From: Mycobacterium sp. SM1
Lineage (GTDB): Bacteria; Actinomycetota; Actinomycetes; Mycobacteriales; Mycobacteriaceae
Assembly: GCF_018361265.1 (NCBI RefSeq)
Contig: NZ_JAFLNH010000002.1
Location: 434,001 to 498,000 of the forward strand
Direction of reading: 5' to 3'
Length of the DNA stretch: 64,000 nucleotides
Below, in pieces: positions 55,072 through 62,428 of this stretch. Position 1 is the first letter of the stretch. Each line of letters starts with the position of its first letter. Under the pieces are notes generated by a model. The model ran no database searches. It saw only the letters and a program-made list of their open reading frames with translations, and had not been told where the DNA came from. The position numbers were made by a program, and so were the translations under genes.

Positions 55072-56469
55072 TCAGCTCCGGGTCATCGCCGGCGCGGCGA
55101 CGTCCAGGCTCACCGAGCTGTCTTGACGCTGCGGACTGCCGCCGCACTCCTTGCGCAGCACCGGCATGATCTCCTCGGCGAAGTACTGCATTTGCGCCTC
55201 GATCTCCTCGCCGGCGAAGCCTCCGAGCTCAAACCAGGCGTTGAACATGAAGTCCTCGTAGCCGCACTGCTCCTTGACTTTCATGATGGTGTCGATCACG
55301 TAGTCCTTGGAGCCGTGGATGGCGACCTCCTTTTGGCGCAGCAGATCGGCGGTCACCTTCATGTTCAGGTCGTACATGGGCTCGTCGGCCTCGGCGAGCA
55401 CCGCGGCGAACCCGAAGGGCCCGTAGTAGTCCCACTGCAGCTCCATTCCGCGCGCGGCGCGGTCCAGGTCGCCCAGCCCCTTGTCGACCACGTGGATGTA
55501 GCGGCAGGTCACCACGCCACGGCGGTTGTCGGCATCCCAGCCGTATTTGAACTGCCCGCGGTTTTGACGGTCCGGCCAGCCGGCTTTCTCCGCCGCGTCG
55601 TAGTACACCTCGATGTTCTTGCGCAGCCGCGAGTTGGGCTCGACGATGAAATACCCGTTGATGCCGTGCTCGGCCGCCCACCTGATGGACCGGGAGCTGG
55701 TCAGCGGCTCCCAGATCTGGGGGTAGGGCTTCTGCAGCGGCTGCGGGTAAACCGGAAATTCCAACAGCTTGGTGGTGGTCGCCTGGACCGGATTGCCGCC
55801 GGAGTACATGTCCGGTGGCCCCAGCTTGAGCACCTGCTCCAACGACCGTCCCATACCCGGGCGGCTGAAATAGGCGATCGTCTGCTTGTGATTCCACTTG
55901 GTGTATGACGGCGGCAGCGACAGGAACTCGCCGTGATGGCTGAACGAGTCCTGGGTCCAGGCCTTGATGATGGTCTCGTAGGCCTCCTCATAGTAGGCGC
56001 GGTTGCGTTCCTGGTCCTGGATGGTCGACCCGTAGGTCCAGCCGAAGGTTTCGTTTTCCCGCGGTTGATAGCCGCGGCCGATGCCGAACTCCAGGCGCCC
56101 CCCGCTGATCACATCGAGCATCGCGGCCTGCTCGGCGATCCGCAGCGGGTGCCACCAGGTGATGATGTTCGCCGCTTGCGCGAGCCTGATCCGCTTGGTT
56201 CGAGACGCGATCGCGGCCTCGCTGAGCAGCGGATTCGGCGAGAGCTCCGCGCCTTCGGGCTGGAAGTGGTGCTCGGTTTGAAACCAGTAGTCATAGCCGA
56301 GCTGATCGGCCAGGATGCCTTGCCGCACCTGGTTGACGATGGTCCGCTGGGCGGCCGCATGCGTTTCGGCGAGCGTGCCGTCGTTGACGGTGACCGGCAC
56401 CCCGTCCACGTCCACCGCGACCCCGGGCAGGTCCGATGCTCCGTTGTGGAAGATCCCGATCTCGATCAT
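55072..56469 (-). CDS. LLM-class flavin-dependent monooxygenase
   Basis: A 465-aa bacterial-luciferase-like (LLM) oxidoreductase. GYDYWFQTEHHFQPEGAE, ASRTKRIRLAQAANIITWWH, HPLRIAEQAAMLDVISGGRL and EFGIGRGYQPRE match the flavin-binding TIM barrel. It is longer than most members (~350-400), with an insertion around residues 190-260. The presence of a flavin reductase and RibBA in the operon favours an FMNH2-dependent two-component monooxygenase over an F420-dependent enzyme. It could be a type II Baeyer-Villiger oxygenase converting a ketone to a lactone or ester. First gene of the operon, with a candidate regulator site 122 bp upstream. Confidence 0.85.
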   Translation of the reverse strand: MIEIGIFHNGASDLPGVAVDVDGVPVTVNDGTLAETHAAAQRTIVNQVRQGILADQLGYDYWFQTEHHFQPEGAELSPNPLLSEAAIASRTKRIRLAQAANIITWWHPLRIAEQAAMLDVISGGRLEFGIGRGYQPRENETFGWTYGSTIQDQERNRAYYEEAYETIIKAWTQDSFSHHGEFLSLPPSYTKWNHKQTIAYFSRPGMGRSLEQVLKLGPPDMYSGGNPVQATTTKLLEFPVYPQPLQKPYPQIWEPLTSSRSIRWAAEHGINGYFIVEPNSRLRKNIEVYYDAAEKAGWPDRQNRGQFKYGWDADNRRGVVTCRYIHVVDKGLGDLDRAARGMELQWDYYGPFGFAAVLAEADEPMYDLNMKVTADLLRQKEVAIHGSKDYVIDTIMKVKEQCGYEDFMFNAWFELGGFAGEEIEAQMQYFAEEIMPVLRKECGGSPQRQDSSVSLDVAAPAMTRS

Positions 56470-56590
56470 GGTGCTCCTTGGTGGGTGTTTTGGGTCGTTG
56501 ATCTGGGCTGTGGGTCTCAGGTGGACGGTGGGCGCGCCACACCGGAGGGTGTGTTACCGACAGCTTGCGCGCGATACCCGGGCGCCGCAG

Positions 56591-56606
56591 GTCCCGAAAC
56601 GGGACA
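56591..56606. promoter_or_regulatory. Operator-like near-palindrome upstream of the monooxygenase operon
   Basis: GTCCCGAAACGGGACA contains a perfect GTCCCG-AAA-CGGGAC palindrome. It differs at only 3 of 16 positions from the site at 58828 and resembles the one at 61581 (minus strand). It lies 122 bp before the monooxygenase start, in a 185-bp gap. Confidence 0.65.
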
Positions 56607-56654
56607 CGGGACCATTGGGACACTTCGGGGATTCCGCCCGTGCGGGTGCGCGGG

Positions 56655-57074
56655 TCACGCGCCGGGGTGGACGTGTGGGTGGGCGGGGCGAGGCGGGTGG
56701 CTGTGCCCGTGATCATGGCGCACCGGCTCACCGGCCGGAGCATCATCGCGCTCGCGCAGCGCGTGCTCCTGTCGCTGCAGTTCGCGCTCCAGTAGCCGGT
56801 GGTCGCGCCGGGCGCGAGCCACCCAGGCACGCGCCGCCGGGGGAGCCAAGTGGCACAACCCGGGCACATCGGGGTAGTCACGGCACGACGGCGCCCAGTC
56901 AGCGGGCCCGTCCGCCGCCGGCGGACGGGCGACACCGCCCAGGCTCACCGGGCGGTAGCGCCGCCTTGCCGCGGCCCCACAGGCCGGGCAGGGCATCACC
57001 GCCGGCGGCGGTGTCGAAACGAACCGCTCCACTCGCCCGCAACAGGTCGGGCAGCGATAGTCAACCAGGATCAC
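56655..57074 (-). CDS. FmdB-type zinc-ribbon protein with His-rich tail
   Basis: A 139-aa protein. The N-terminal zinc ribbon YRCPTCCGRVERF...MPCPACGAAARRRY matches the FmdB/putative regulatory protein family. The middle is Pro/Ala-rich and helical (LLERELQRQEHALRERDD). The C-terminus HDHGHSHPPRPAHPHVHPG is very His-rich and could bind Ni, Co or Zn. GTG 57074 overlaps the acyl-CoA ligase stop as GTGA. FmdB proteins accompany amidases and some metalloenzyme operons; the role here is unknown. Confidence 0.8.
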   Translation of the reverse strand: MILVDYRCPTCCGRVERFVSTPPPAVMPCPACGAAARRRYRPVSLGGVARPPAADGPADWAPSCRDYPDVPGLCHLAPPAARAWVARARRDHRLLERELQRQEHALRERDDAPAGEPVRHDHGHSHPPRPAHPHVHPGA

Positions 57075-58723
57075 CGGGCCGACACCTCCCCGCGGGGGGC
57101 GCGCAGCGGCGTGCGCCAGGCGGGATCGGCGAACCGTGCGCGCAGCGCCTTCTTGTCAAATTTGCCCACCCCGGTCTTGGGAATCTCCGGCAATATCAGC
57201 ACCTCGTCGGGTATCCACCAGGGCGGCAGGCGGTCGGCCAGAGACGCCCTGAGCTCCGATTCGGTCAGTGGGGCCCTGGCGACAACACAGGCCACGGGAC
57301 GCTCCAGCCATGTGGAGTCCGGTACCGCCACTACCGCCGCCTCGACCACACCGGGGTGGGCCATCAACGCGTTTTCCACCTCGACCGACGAGATCCACTC
57401 ACCGCCGCTTTTGATCAGGTCCTTGGCCCTGTCGGTCAGGCGCACGTAACCGTCCGGGTCGATCGAGCCGACGTCGCCGGTGTAAAACCAGCCGTCGCGA
57501 AAGCTCTCCGAGCTGCGGGGGTCGTTGAAATACTCGCGAGCGACCCAGGGTGAACGCAGCAGAAATTCGCCCACGCTGGCGCCGTCCCACGGCACTTCCC
57601 GGCCGGCCTCGTCAACGACCTTGATCTCGCACAGCGGCAACGGGAGCCCTTGAGTTGCGCGGACCGCGTCCCGCTCATCCTCCGGAAGGTTCCGGTGCTT
57701 TTCCTTCAGCTCGGTGAAGGTGACCAGCGGGGAGGCCTCGGTCATGCCCCAGCCCTGGGCAATGGCCACCCCGTGCGTGTCGCGCCACCACCGCATCAAG
57801 CCGCTGGGCGGCGCCTGCCCGCCCAGCCACAGCACCTGCAGCGACGAGACGTCATAGGATCGCCCGGCCGACATGAGCGCGTCGCGCATCAGCGCCCCGA
57901 CCGTGACCGCGCCGACGGCGTGGGTGACGCGGCAAGCCTCGATCAGCTCGAGGTAATCCCGTGCCTGGGGGTGCGGACCGGGCAGCACCAGGGTGGCTCC
58001 CTGCAACGCGGCCGCATAGGGAACGCCCCAGCTGTGGACGTGGAACATCGGGGTGATCGCCAGGAAGGTGGCGCCCTCCCGCACGCCGATCGAGCCGTGC
58101 ACGCACAACCCCAAGGTATGCAGCACCAGGCTGCGGTGGCTGTAGACCACGGCCTTGGGATCGCCGGTGGTACCCGACGTGAAGCACATCGCCGCGGCGG
58201 TGTTCTCGTCGAACTCGGGCCACTCGGCCTCGCCGTTGTGGGCGCCCAGCAGCTCCTCGTAGGCGTACACCGGGCGCAGCCGGGTCTCGAGTATCCCGGG
58301 CGCCAGCACCACGTAGGCCCGCACGCCGGGCAGCTGCGGGGCAATCTGCTCGGCCAGGGGTATCTGGTCGGGTTCCAGTAGCAGCACGCGGTCTCCGGCG
58401 TGGTTGATGCTGTAGGCAACCTGCTCGGGAGGCAGCCGCAGGTTCACCGTGTGCAATACCGCGCCCATGCAGGGCACCGTGAAATAAGCCTCGTAGTGGC
58501 GGTGGGTGTTCCACGCCAGCGTGCCCACCCGGTCGCCGGGACGCACCCCCAGCGCGGCCAGCGCCTGACCGAGCCGGCGAACGCGAGCCGCGAGCTCGGC
58601 ATAGGTGTAGCGGTGCAGGCCTTCGCCGGTGCGCGCGATGATCTGCTTGTCGCCGAAGACGTGCTCGGCGCGCCACAGCAACCGCTGGACCAGCAGTTGG
58701 CGGTCCATCATCAGTCCCTGCAT
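57071..58723 (-). CDS. Medium/long-chain acyl-CoA synthetase
   Basis: A 550-aa ANL ligase. ATG 58723 has GGAGAGGG six bases upstream. Motifs: P-loop CFTSGTTGDPKAVVYSHRS, the long-chain type MFHVHSWGVPYAA, GWGMTEASPLVTF, FYTGDVGSIDPDGYVRLTDR and the terminal Lys in PKTGVGKFDKKALR. The sequence type resembles AlkK-like medium-chain ligases. It is the second CoA ligase of the island, coupled to the zinc-ribbon gene and divergent from the GAF/AAA regulator. Probable role: activating the acid released by the monooxygenase-hydrolase steps. Confidence 0.9.
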   Translation of the reverse strand: MQGLMMDRQLLVQRLLWRAEHVFGDKQIIARTGEGLHRYTYAELAARVRRLGQALAALGVRPGDRVGTLAWNTHRHYEAYFTVPCMGAVLHTVNLRLPPEQVAYSINHAGDRVLLLEPDQIPLAEQIAPQLPGVRAYVVLAPGILETRLRPVYAYEELLGAHNGEAEWPEFDENTAAAMCFTSGTTGDPKAVVYSHRSLVLHTLGLCVHGSIGVREGATFLAITPMFHVHSWGVPYAAALQGATLVLPGPHPQARDYLELIEACRVTHAVGAVTVGALMRDALMSAGRSYDVSSLQVLWLGGQAPPSGLMRWWRDTHGVAIAQGWGMTEASPLVTFTELKEKHRNLPEDERDAVRATQGLPLPLCEIKVVDEAGREVPWDGASVGEFLLRSPWVAREYFNDPRSSESFRDGWFYTGDVGSIDPDGYVRLTDRAKDLIKSGGEWISSVEVENALMAHPGVVEAAVVAVPDSTWLERPVACVVARAPLTESELRASLADRLPPWWIPDEVLILPEIPKTGVGKFDKKALRARFADPAWRTPLRAPRGEVSAR

Positions 58724-58801
58724 GTGGGTGCCCTCTCCGCGGAGCGGAGTTCACGAGGTCACAGCGTGGAGCATTGGAATGCCGAGCGAGGTCATCGCCA
58801 T

Positions 58802-58829
58802 TGTGGCATCAACCACACAGGAAATGTGT
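58802..58829. promoter_or_regulatory. Overlapping inverted repeats in the regulator/ligase intergenic region
   Basis: TGTGG-catcaa-CCACA (58802-58817) and ACACA-ggaaa-TGTGT (58815-58829) are perfect inverted repeats running into the 16-bp operator-like motif at 58828. CTCAC-atacc-GTGAG (58885-58899) is a further perfect repeat just before the regulator SD. The whole 193-bp divergent region appears regulatory. Confidence 0.5.
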
Positions 58830-58843
58830 CTCAAAACGGCACA
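58828..58843. promoter_or_regulatory. Operator-like motif in the divergent regulator/acyl-CoA ligase region
   Basis: GTCTCAAAACGGCACA matches the motif upstream of the monooxygenase operon (13 of 16) and of the SDR gene. It is 73 bp before the regulator start and about 105 bp before the ligase start, distances suited to an enhancer-type activator. Confidence 0.65.
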
Positions 58844-58916
58844 GTTGCCTTTTGCATCGATGCGCGAGACTCGCTGTAACGTGGCTCACATACCGTGAGA
58901 AAAGCGGAGGCTGCAG

Positions 58917-60713
58917 GTGGCGGGTGCACGGGCATCAACCAGGCACACCGCGGTGGAGAACGCGAAAGTCCGGTTTATCAACGGAGAGCCGATCAGCCAG
59001 AGCGTTCGCGACGAGATCCTGACCTCCTGGCGGCGGTCCCGGATGCTCGGGGCTGATCCGGCCCGGTTTGCGCTGCCATACCGACCCGAGTTTGACGCGC
59101 AGAGCCCGCTGCTGCGCGCCGCGGTTCCCGTTGTCGACCGGCTGGCGACCCTGCTGGCGGACACCAACACCGCGATCATCCTCTCCGATCCGCTCGGGCG
59201 CATCGTGGCCCGCCGGGTGGGTCAGGGCGACCTGATGCGCCACCTGGACCGGGTGTGCGCGGCCGAGGGTTTCGTCTACGCCGAGGACATCGTCGGCACC
59301 AACGGCCTGGGCACCGCGGTGGAAATCGGGCGAGCGATTCAGGTGGTCGGTCCCGAGCATTTCGCCGAGCGGCTGGTCGAGCTGACCTGCGTCGGTGTGC
59401 CCATCCTCGATCCGCTCACCCGGCGGCTGGTGGGCGTGATCGATTTGACGTGCCACGTGCGCGATACCAACGGTTTGCTGCGCCCCTTGGTGGAACAAGC
59501 CAGCCGGGACATCAGCGAGCGGCTGTATCACCAGCGCAGCATGGATGAGCAGGCGTTGCTGCAGCATTTCCTCAAGGCCGGCCACACCAGCTCGCAGGCG
59601 CTGGTCGCCATCAACCAGCGGATCATGATTGCCAACGCGCGGGCGTCACGCCTGCTCGCCGGAGCCGAACATGCCGTGCTGTGGGAACAGGCGGGCCGGT
59701 TGATGGCGAACGACACCGGTGGCGAACACGACCTCGCGTTGCCCGGTGAGACGGGTTTGCGGGTACGGGCCAGGGCGATCCGCGACGCCGGCGCACCGAT
59801 CGGTGCCTTGCTGGAGATCCGCGAGGTGACGCCGCCGCCGGGCCCGCCACCGGAGGCCGGTGACGGCGTCGACGAGCTGCCCGGTGTGGTCGGCCGCAGT
59901 GCCGTCTGGCGTGGGTGCTGCCGGCTTGCCTACGACGCTGCGCGCCGCACCGGGTCGCTGGTCCTGGCGGGCGAGCCCGGGGTGGGCAAGTTCACTTTGG
60001 CCAAGGCCCTGCACGAGGCGCTGCACCCCGGGGCCGCACTGGTTGTGGCCGACGGGGCCGCGGCGGCCGTCAAGGGTCCGTCGCCGTGGTTGTCGCAGCT
60101 GCGCCAGGAGCTCGCCGGCTCCCCGCACGGTACCCTGGTCGTCCGCAGCGTGGATTTGCTGGCACCGGCCCTGGTGCGCGGATTGCGTGCGCTGGCGCAA
60201 GACCTGCCTGCGGGCGGGTGGCTGTTCATCGCGACCGCGACCGGCCTCGGCGACTGCGATCCGATAACGACGTTTCTCGAGGCGGTGCGGGTGGACGTCC
60301 CGACATTGCGTGACCGGCCCGAAGACCTGCCGCCGTTGGCCGCCGCGCTGATGGCGCGCCAGGCGCGGCGCACCGGGCGGCGCCGCGAGTTCAGTGGCGA
60401 AGTACTGCAGGCCTTCCAGCGGCTGTACTGGCCGGGCAACGTCGCTCAGCTGGCCGAACTCGTCGAGACCCTGAGCTCTCGTCCGCAGCCGGGTCCGATC
60501 CGGCTGGCCGAAGTTCCAGCCGAGCTGTTGCGCGCAGCGACCCGCCGTCCCGTCAGCCGCTTTGAGCGCGCCGAGGTCGATGCGATCCTGGCCGCGCTGC
60601 ACGAAACCGGGGGCAACAAGAAGGCGGCAGCGCAACGCCTGGGTATCTCGCGCTCCCGCCTGTACCGCAAGTTGCACAGCGTCGGCATCGATATCGACCA
60701 TGCGTTCTACTGA
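58917..60713 (+). CDS. GAF/AAA/Fis-type transcriptional regulator, sigma54-independent form
   Basis: A 598-aa protein with AcoR-like layout. N-terminal RDEILTSWRRSRMLG, a GAF domain (about residues 70-220; AEDIVGTNGLGTAVEIGRAIQ split as EDIVGTNGLGTAVE), a PAS-like segment, an AAA domain with Walker A GEPGVGK (352-358) and LRDRPEDLPPLAAALM, and a C-terminal Fis HTH (GGNKKAAAQRLGISRSRLYR). The sigma54-contact GAFTGA loop is absent, and the Walker B region reads GTLVVRSVDLL without acidic residues, so it is unlikely to be a classical ATP-driven sigma54 activator. GTG 58917 has a GGAGG SD. Likely regulator of the catabolic island. Confidence 0.88.
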   Translation: MAGARASTRHTAVENAKVRFINGEPISQSVRDEILTSWRRSRMLGADPARFALPYRPEFDAQSPLLRAAVPVVDRLATLLADTNTAIILSDPLGRIVARRVGQGDLMRHLDRVCAAEGFVYAEDIVGTNGLGTAVEIGRAIQVVGPEHFAERLVELTCVGVPILDPLTRRLVGVIDLTCHVRDTNGLLRPLVEQASRDISERLYHQRSMDEQALLQHFLKAGHTSSQALVAINQRIMIANARASRLLAGAEHAVLWEQAGRLMANDTGGEHDLALPGETGLRVRARAIRDAGAPIGALLEIREVTPPPGPPPEAGDGVDELPGVVGRSAVWRGCCRLAYDAARRTGSLVLAGEPGVGKFTLAKALHEALHPGAALVVADGAAAAVKGPSPWLSQLRQELAGSPHGTLVVRSVDLLAPALVRGLRALAQDLPAGGWLFIATATGLGDCDPITTFLEAVRVDVPTLRDRPEDLPPLAAALMARQARRTGRRREFSGEVLQAFQRLYWPGNVAQLAELVETLSSRPQPGPIRLAEVPAELLRAATRRPVSRFERAEVDAILAALHETGGNKKAAAQRLGISRSRLYRKLHSVGIDIDHAFY

Positions 60714-60753
60714 AACGTTACTGAAACGCGTCGCCTCACTGGGCCCTACCGCC

Positions 60754-61506
60754 TCACTGGGTGGTGTAACCGCCGTCGATGACCAGTTCGGAGCCGGTGA
60801 CAAAGGAGGACTCGTCCGAGGCGAGGAACAGGGCCCCGTAGGCAACCTCCTCGGGTTGCCCGGCCCGGCCCAGCGGGGTGGCCTGAATCAACCGTGGCAG
60901 CGCGTCGGCCGGCACCTCCTCGTCGATCATCGCGGTGGCGATGACACCGGGGTGCACGGAGTTGACCCGGATGCCCTCCGGGGCATACTGGACCGCGGCC
61001 GTCTTGGTCAGCAGGCGAACGGCCCCCTTGGTGCCCTGGTATGCGGTTGCGGCGCCGCTGCCGATGAGGCCGTAAATCGATGAGATATTGATGATCGAGC
61101 CGCCCCCCGCCCGGCGCATTGCCGGCACGCATGTCTTCATGCCCAGCCACACACCGGTCTGGTTGACCGCGATGACTTTGTTCCACACCGCCAGGTCGGT
61201 GTCTTCGACCCCCGCCATGCTCAGGATTCCCGCGTTATTAACCAGGACGTCCAGCCGCCCGTAGCGGTTCTCGGCCTGCGTGACCGCGGTCATCCAGTCG
61301 CTCTCGAGGGTGACGTCGAGGCGCATCGCATAGACCTCGCGGTTGCTGCGGGCCAACTCGTCGCGAAGCGCGTACAGCTCATCTTCGCGCACATCGCCGA
61401 TCACTAGCCGGGCACCCTCGGCGGCGAACAAGCGGGCCTCCGCGGCGCCCTGCCCGCGGGCGGCACCTGTGATCAACGCCACCTTGCCCTGCAGTCTCTC
61501 GGCCAC
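60754..61506 (-). CDS. Short-chain dehydrogenase/reductase
   Basis: A 250-aa classical SDR from GTG 61506. NAD-binding LQGKVALITGAARGQGAAEA, NNAG in VLVNNAGILSMAG, catalytic Ser in INISSIYGLIGSG and the YxxxK motif AYQGTKGAVRLL. The Asp in VIGDVREDE suggests NAD(H) preference. The C-terminus FVTGSELVIDGGYTTQ is typical. It probably oxidises a secondary alcohol to a ketone (or the reverse). It converges on the regulator gene and has the island's operator-like motif 75 bp upstream. The frame upstream to 62082 is antisense of another gene. Confidence 0.9.
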   Translation of the reverse strand: MAERLQGKVALITGAARGQGAAEARLFAAEGARLVIGDVREDELYALRDELARSNREVYAMRLDVTLESDWMTAVTQAENRYGRLDVLVNNAGILSMAGVEDTDLAVWNKVIAVNQTGVWLGMKTCVPAMRRAGGGSIINISSIYGLIGSGAATAYQGTKGAVRLLTKTAAVQYAPEGIRVNSVHPGVIATAMIDEEVPADALPRLIQATPLGRAGQPEEVAYGALFLASDESSFVTGSELVIDGGYTTQ

Positions 61507-61580
61507 CGTGACCCATCCCTTCCCGCTCGCGCACCAATAACGCTCATCGCGCAGTGTGCCCGCAGCGGATGATAGCGGGG

Positions 61581-61596
61581 TGTCGCGTTTCGAGAC
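61581..61596 (-). promoter_or_regulatory. Operator-like motif upstream of the SDR gene
   Basis: The minus strand reads GTCTCGAAACGCGACA, the third copy of the island motif, 75 bp before the SDR start and in the same orientation relative to the gene as the copies on the SDR and ligase sides vary. The rest of 61507-61692 shows no gene. Confidence 0.6.
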
Positions 61597-61692
61597 GCGG
61601 AGTCTTGCGGTGCCATCGGTGGGCGGGCAGGCAATCGGATGTCCGGCGTGGCCGTCGGAAAGCCCACCGGGGGTGCCGCTAGCATCACGGGG

Positions 61693-62376
61693 GTGACCCA
61701 CCCCGTCGGGAACCCCGCCAGCCACGTCGGCGGCGCCTGCTGCGACGACGTCTCCGCACCACCGGGCCGGGAAGCGGCATGGCACCGGCTGGCCCGGTGG
61801 GCGCGGCGGCTGGCCTGGGTGAGCCTGGCCGCAATGCTCACCGAGGGTGCGGTGGGGTTGTGGCAGGGCCTGGCGGTGGGGTCTATCGCACTGACCGGCT
61901 GGGCGCTGGGCAGCGCACCCGAGGCGCTGGCCAGCGCCATGGTGATCTGGCGGTTCAGCGGCGTGCGCACCTTGTCGGCGACCGCCGAACGACGTGCCCA
62001 GCTCGGTGTCGCGCTGTCGTTTTGGCTGACGGCACCCTACATCGCCGCCGAATCCGTCCGTGATCTGCTTGGCGGGCACCACGCCGACACCTCGCGGATC
62101 GGTATCGCACTCACGGGCATCGCATTGTTGCTGATGCCGGTCCTCGGCCGGGCCAAACGGAACCTCGCGATGCGGCTGGGCTCGCTGGCCACCGCCGGCG
62201 AGGCCACCCAGAACTACCTGTGCGGCGCCCAGGCTGCCGCGGTTCTGGTCGGTCTTCTCCTCACCGCCGGGTGGCCGGGAGGCCGGTGGTGCGACCCGGT
62301 GATCGGTCTGGCCATCGCCGCTGCCGCGGTGTGGCAGGGCATTCGATCCTGGCGGGGCGAAGGCTGCGGCTGCTGA
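61693..62376 (+). CDS. Cation-efflux-like integral membrane protein, Rv3271c-like
   Basis: About 227 residues from GTG 61693 (MTHPVGNPASH). Six hydrophobic helices between residues ~35 and 215, with TEGAVGLWQGLAVGSIALTG and GSAPEALASAMVIWRFSG resembling the first helices of cation diffusion facilitators. There is a Cys pair near the N-terminus (GACCDD) and Cys-Gly-Cys at the extreme C-terminus, possible metal ligands. It sits beside the convergent metal ATPase ctpC, as in M. tuberculosis. The transport substrate is unknown. Confidence 0.82.
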   Translation: MTHPVGNPASHVGGACCDDVSAPPGREAAWHRLARWARRLAWVSLAAMLTEGAVGLWQGLAVGSIALTGWALGSAPEALASAMVIWRFSGVRTLSATAERRAQLGVALSFWLTAPYIAAESVRDLLGGHHADTSRIGIALTGIALLLMPVLGRAKRNLAMRLGSLATAGEATQNYLCGAQAAAVLVGLLLTAGWPGGRWCDPVIGLAIAAAAVWQGIRSWRGEGCGC

Positions 62377-62428
62377 ATCGCCGGGCCGGCCGCCGGCATA
62401 AGCCCGCCTCCAGCGCCGGCGGTCGCCA

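Noticed and set aside
53328..55169. 613-codon open frame antisense to ribBA and the MBL hydrolase
   Set aside because: It lacks domain motifs, is rich in His/Arg/Gly and covers two genes with full catalytic signatures on the other strand.
60754..62082. N-terminally extended SDR of 442 codons
   Set aside because: The extra part is antisense to the Rv3271c-like gene and has no motif; GTG 61506 gives a normal 250-aa SDR.
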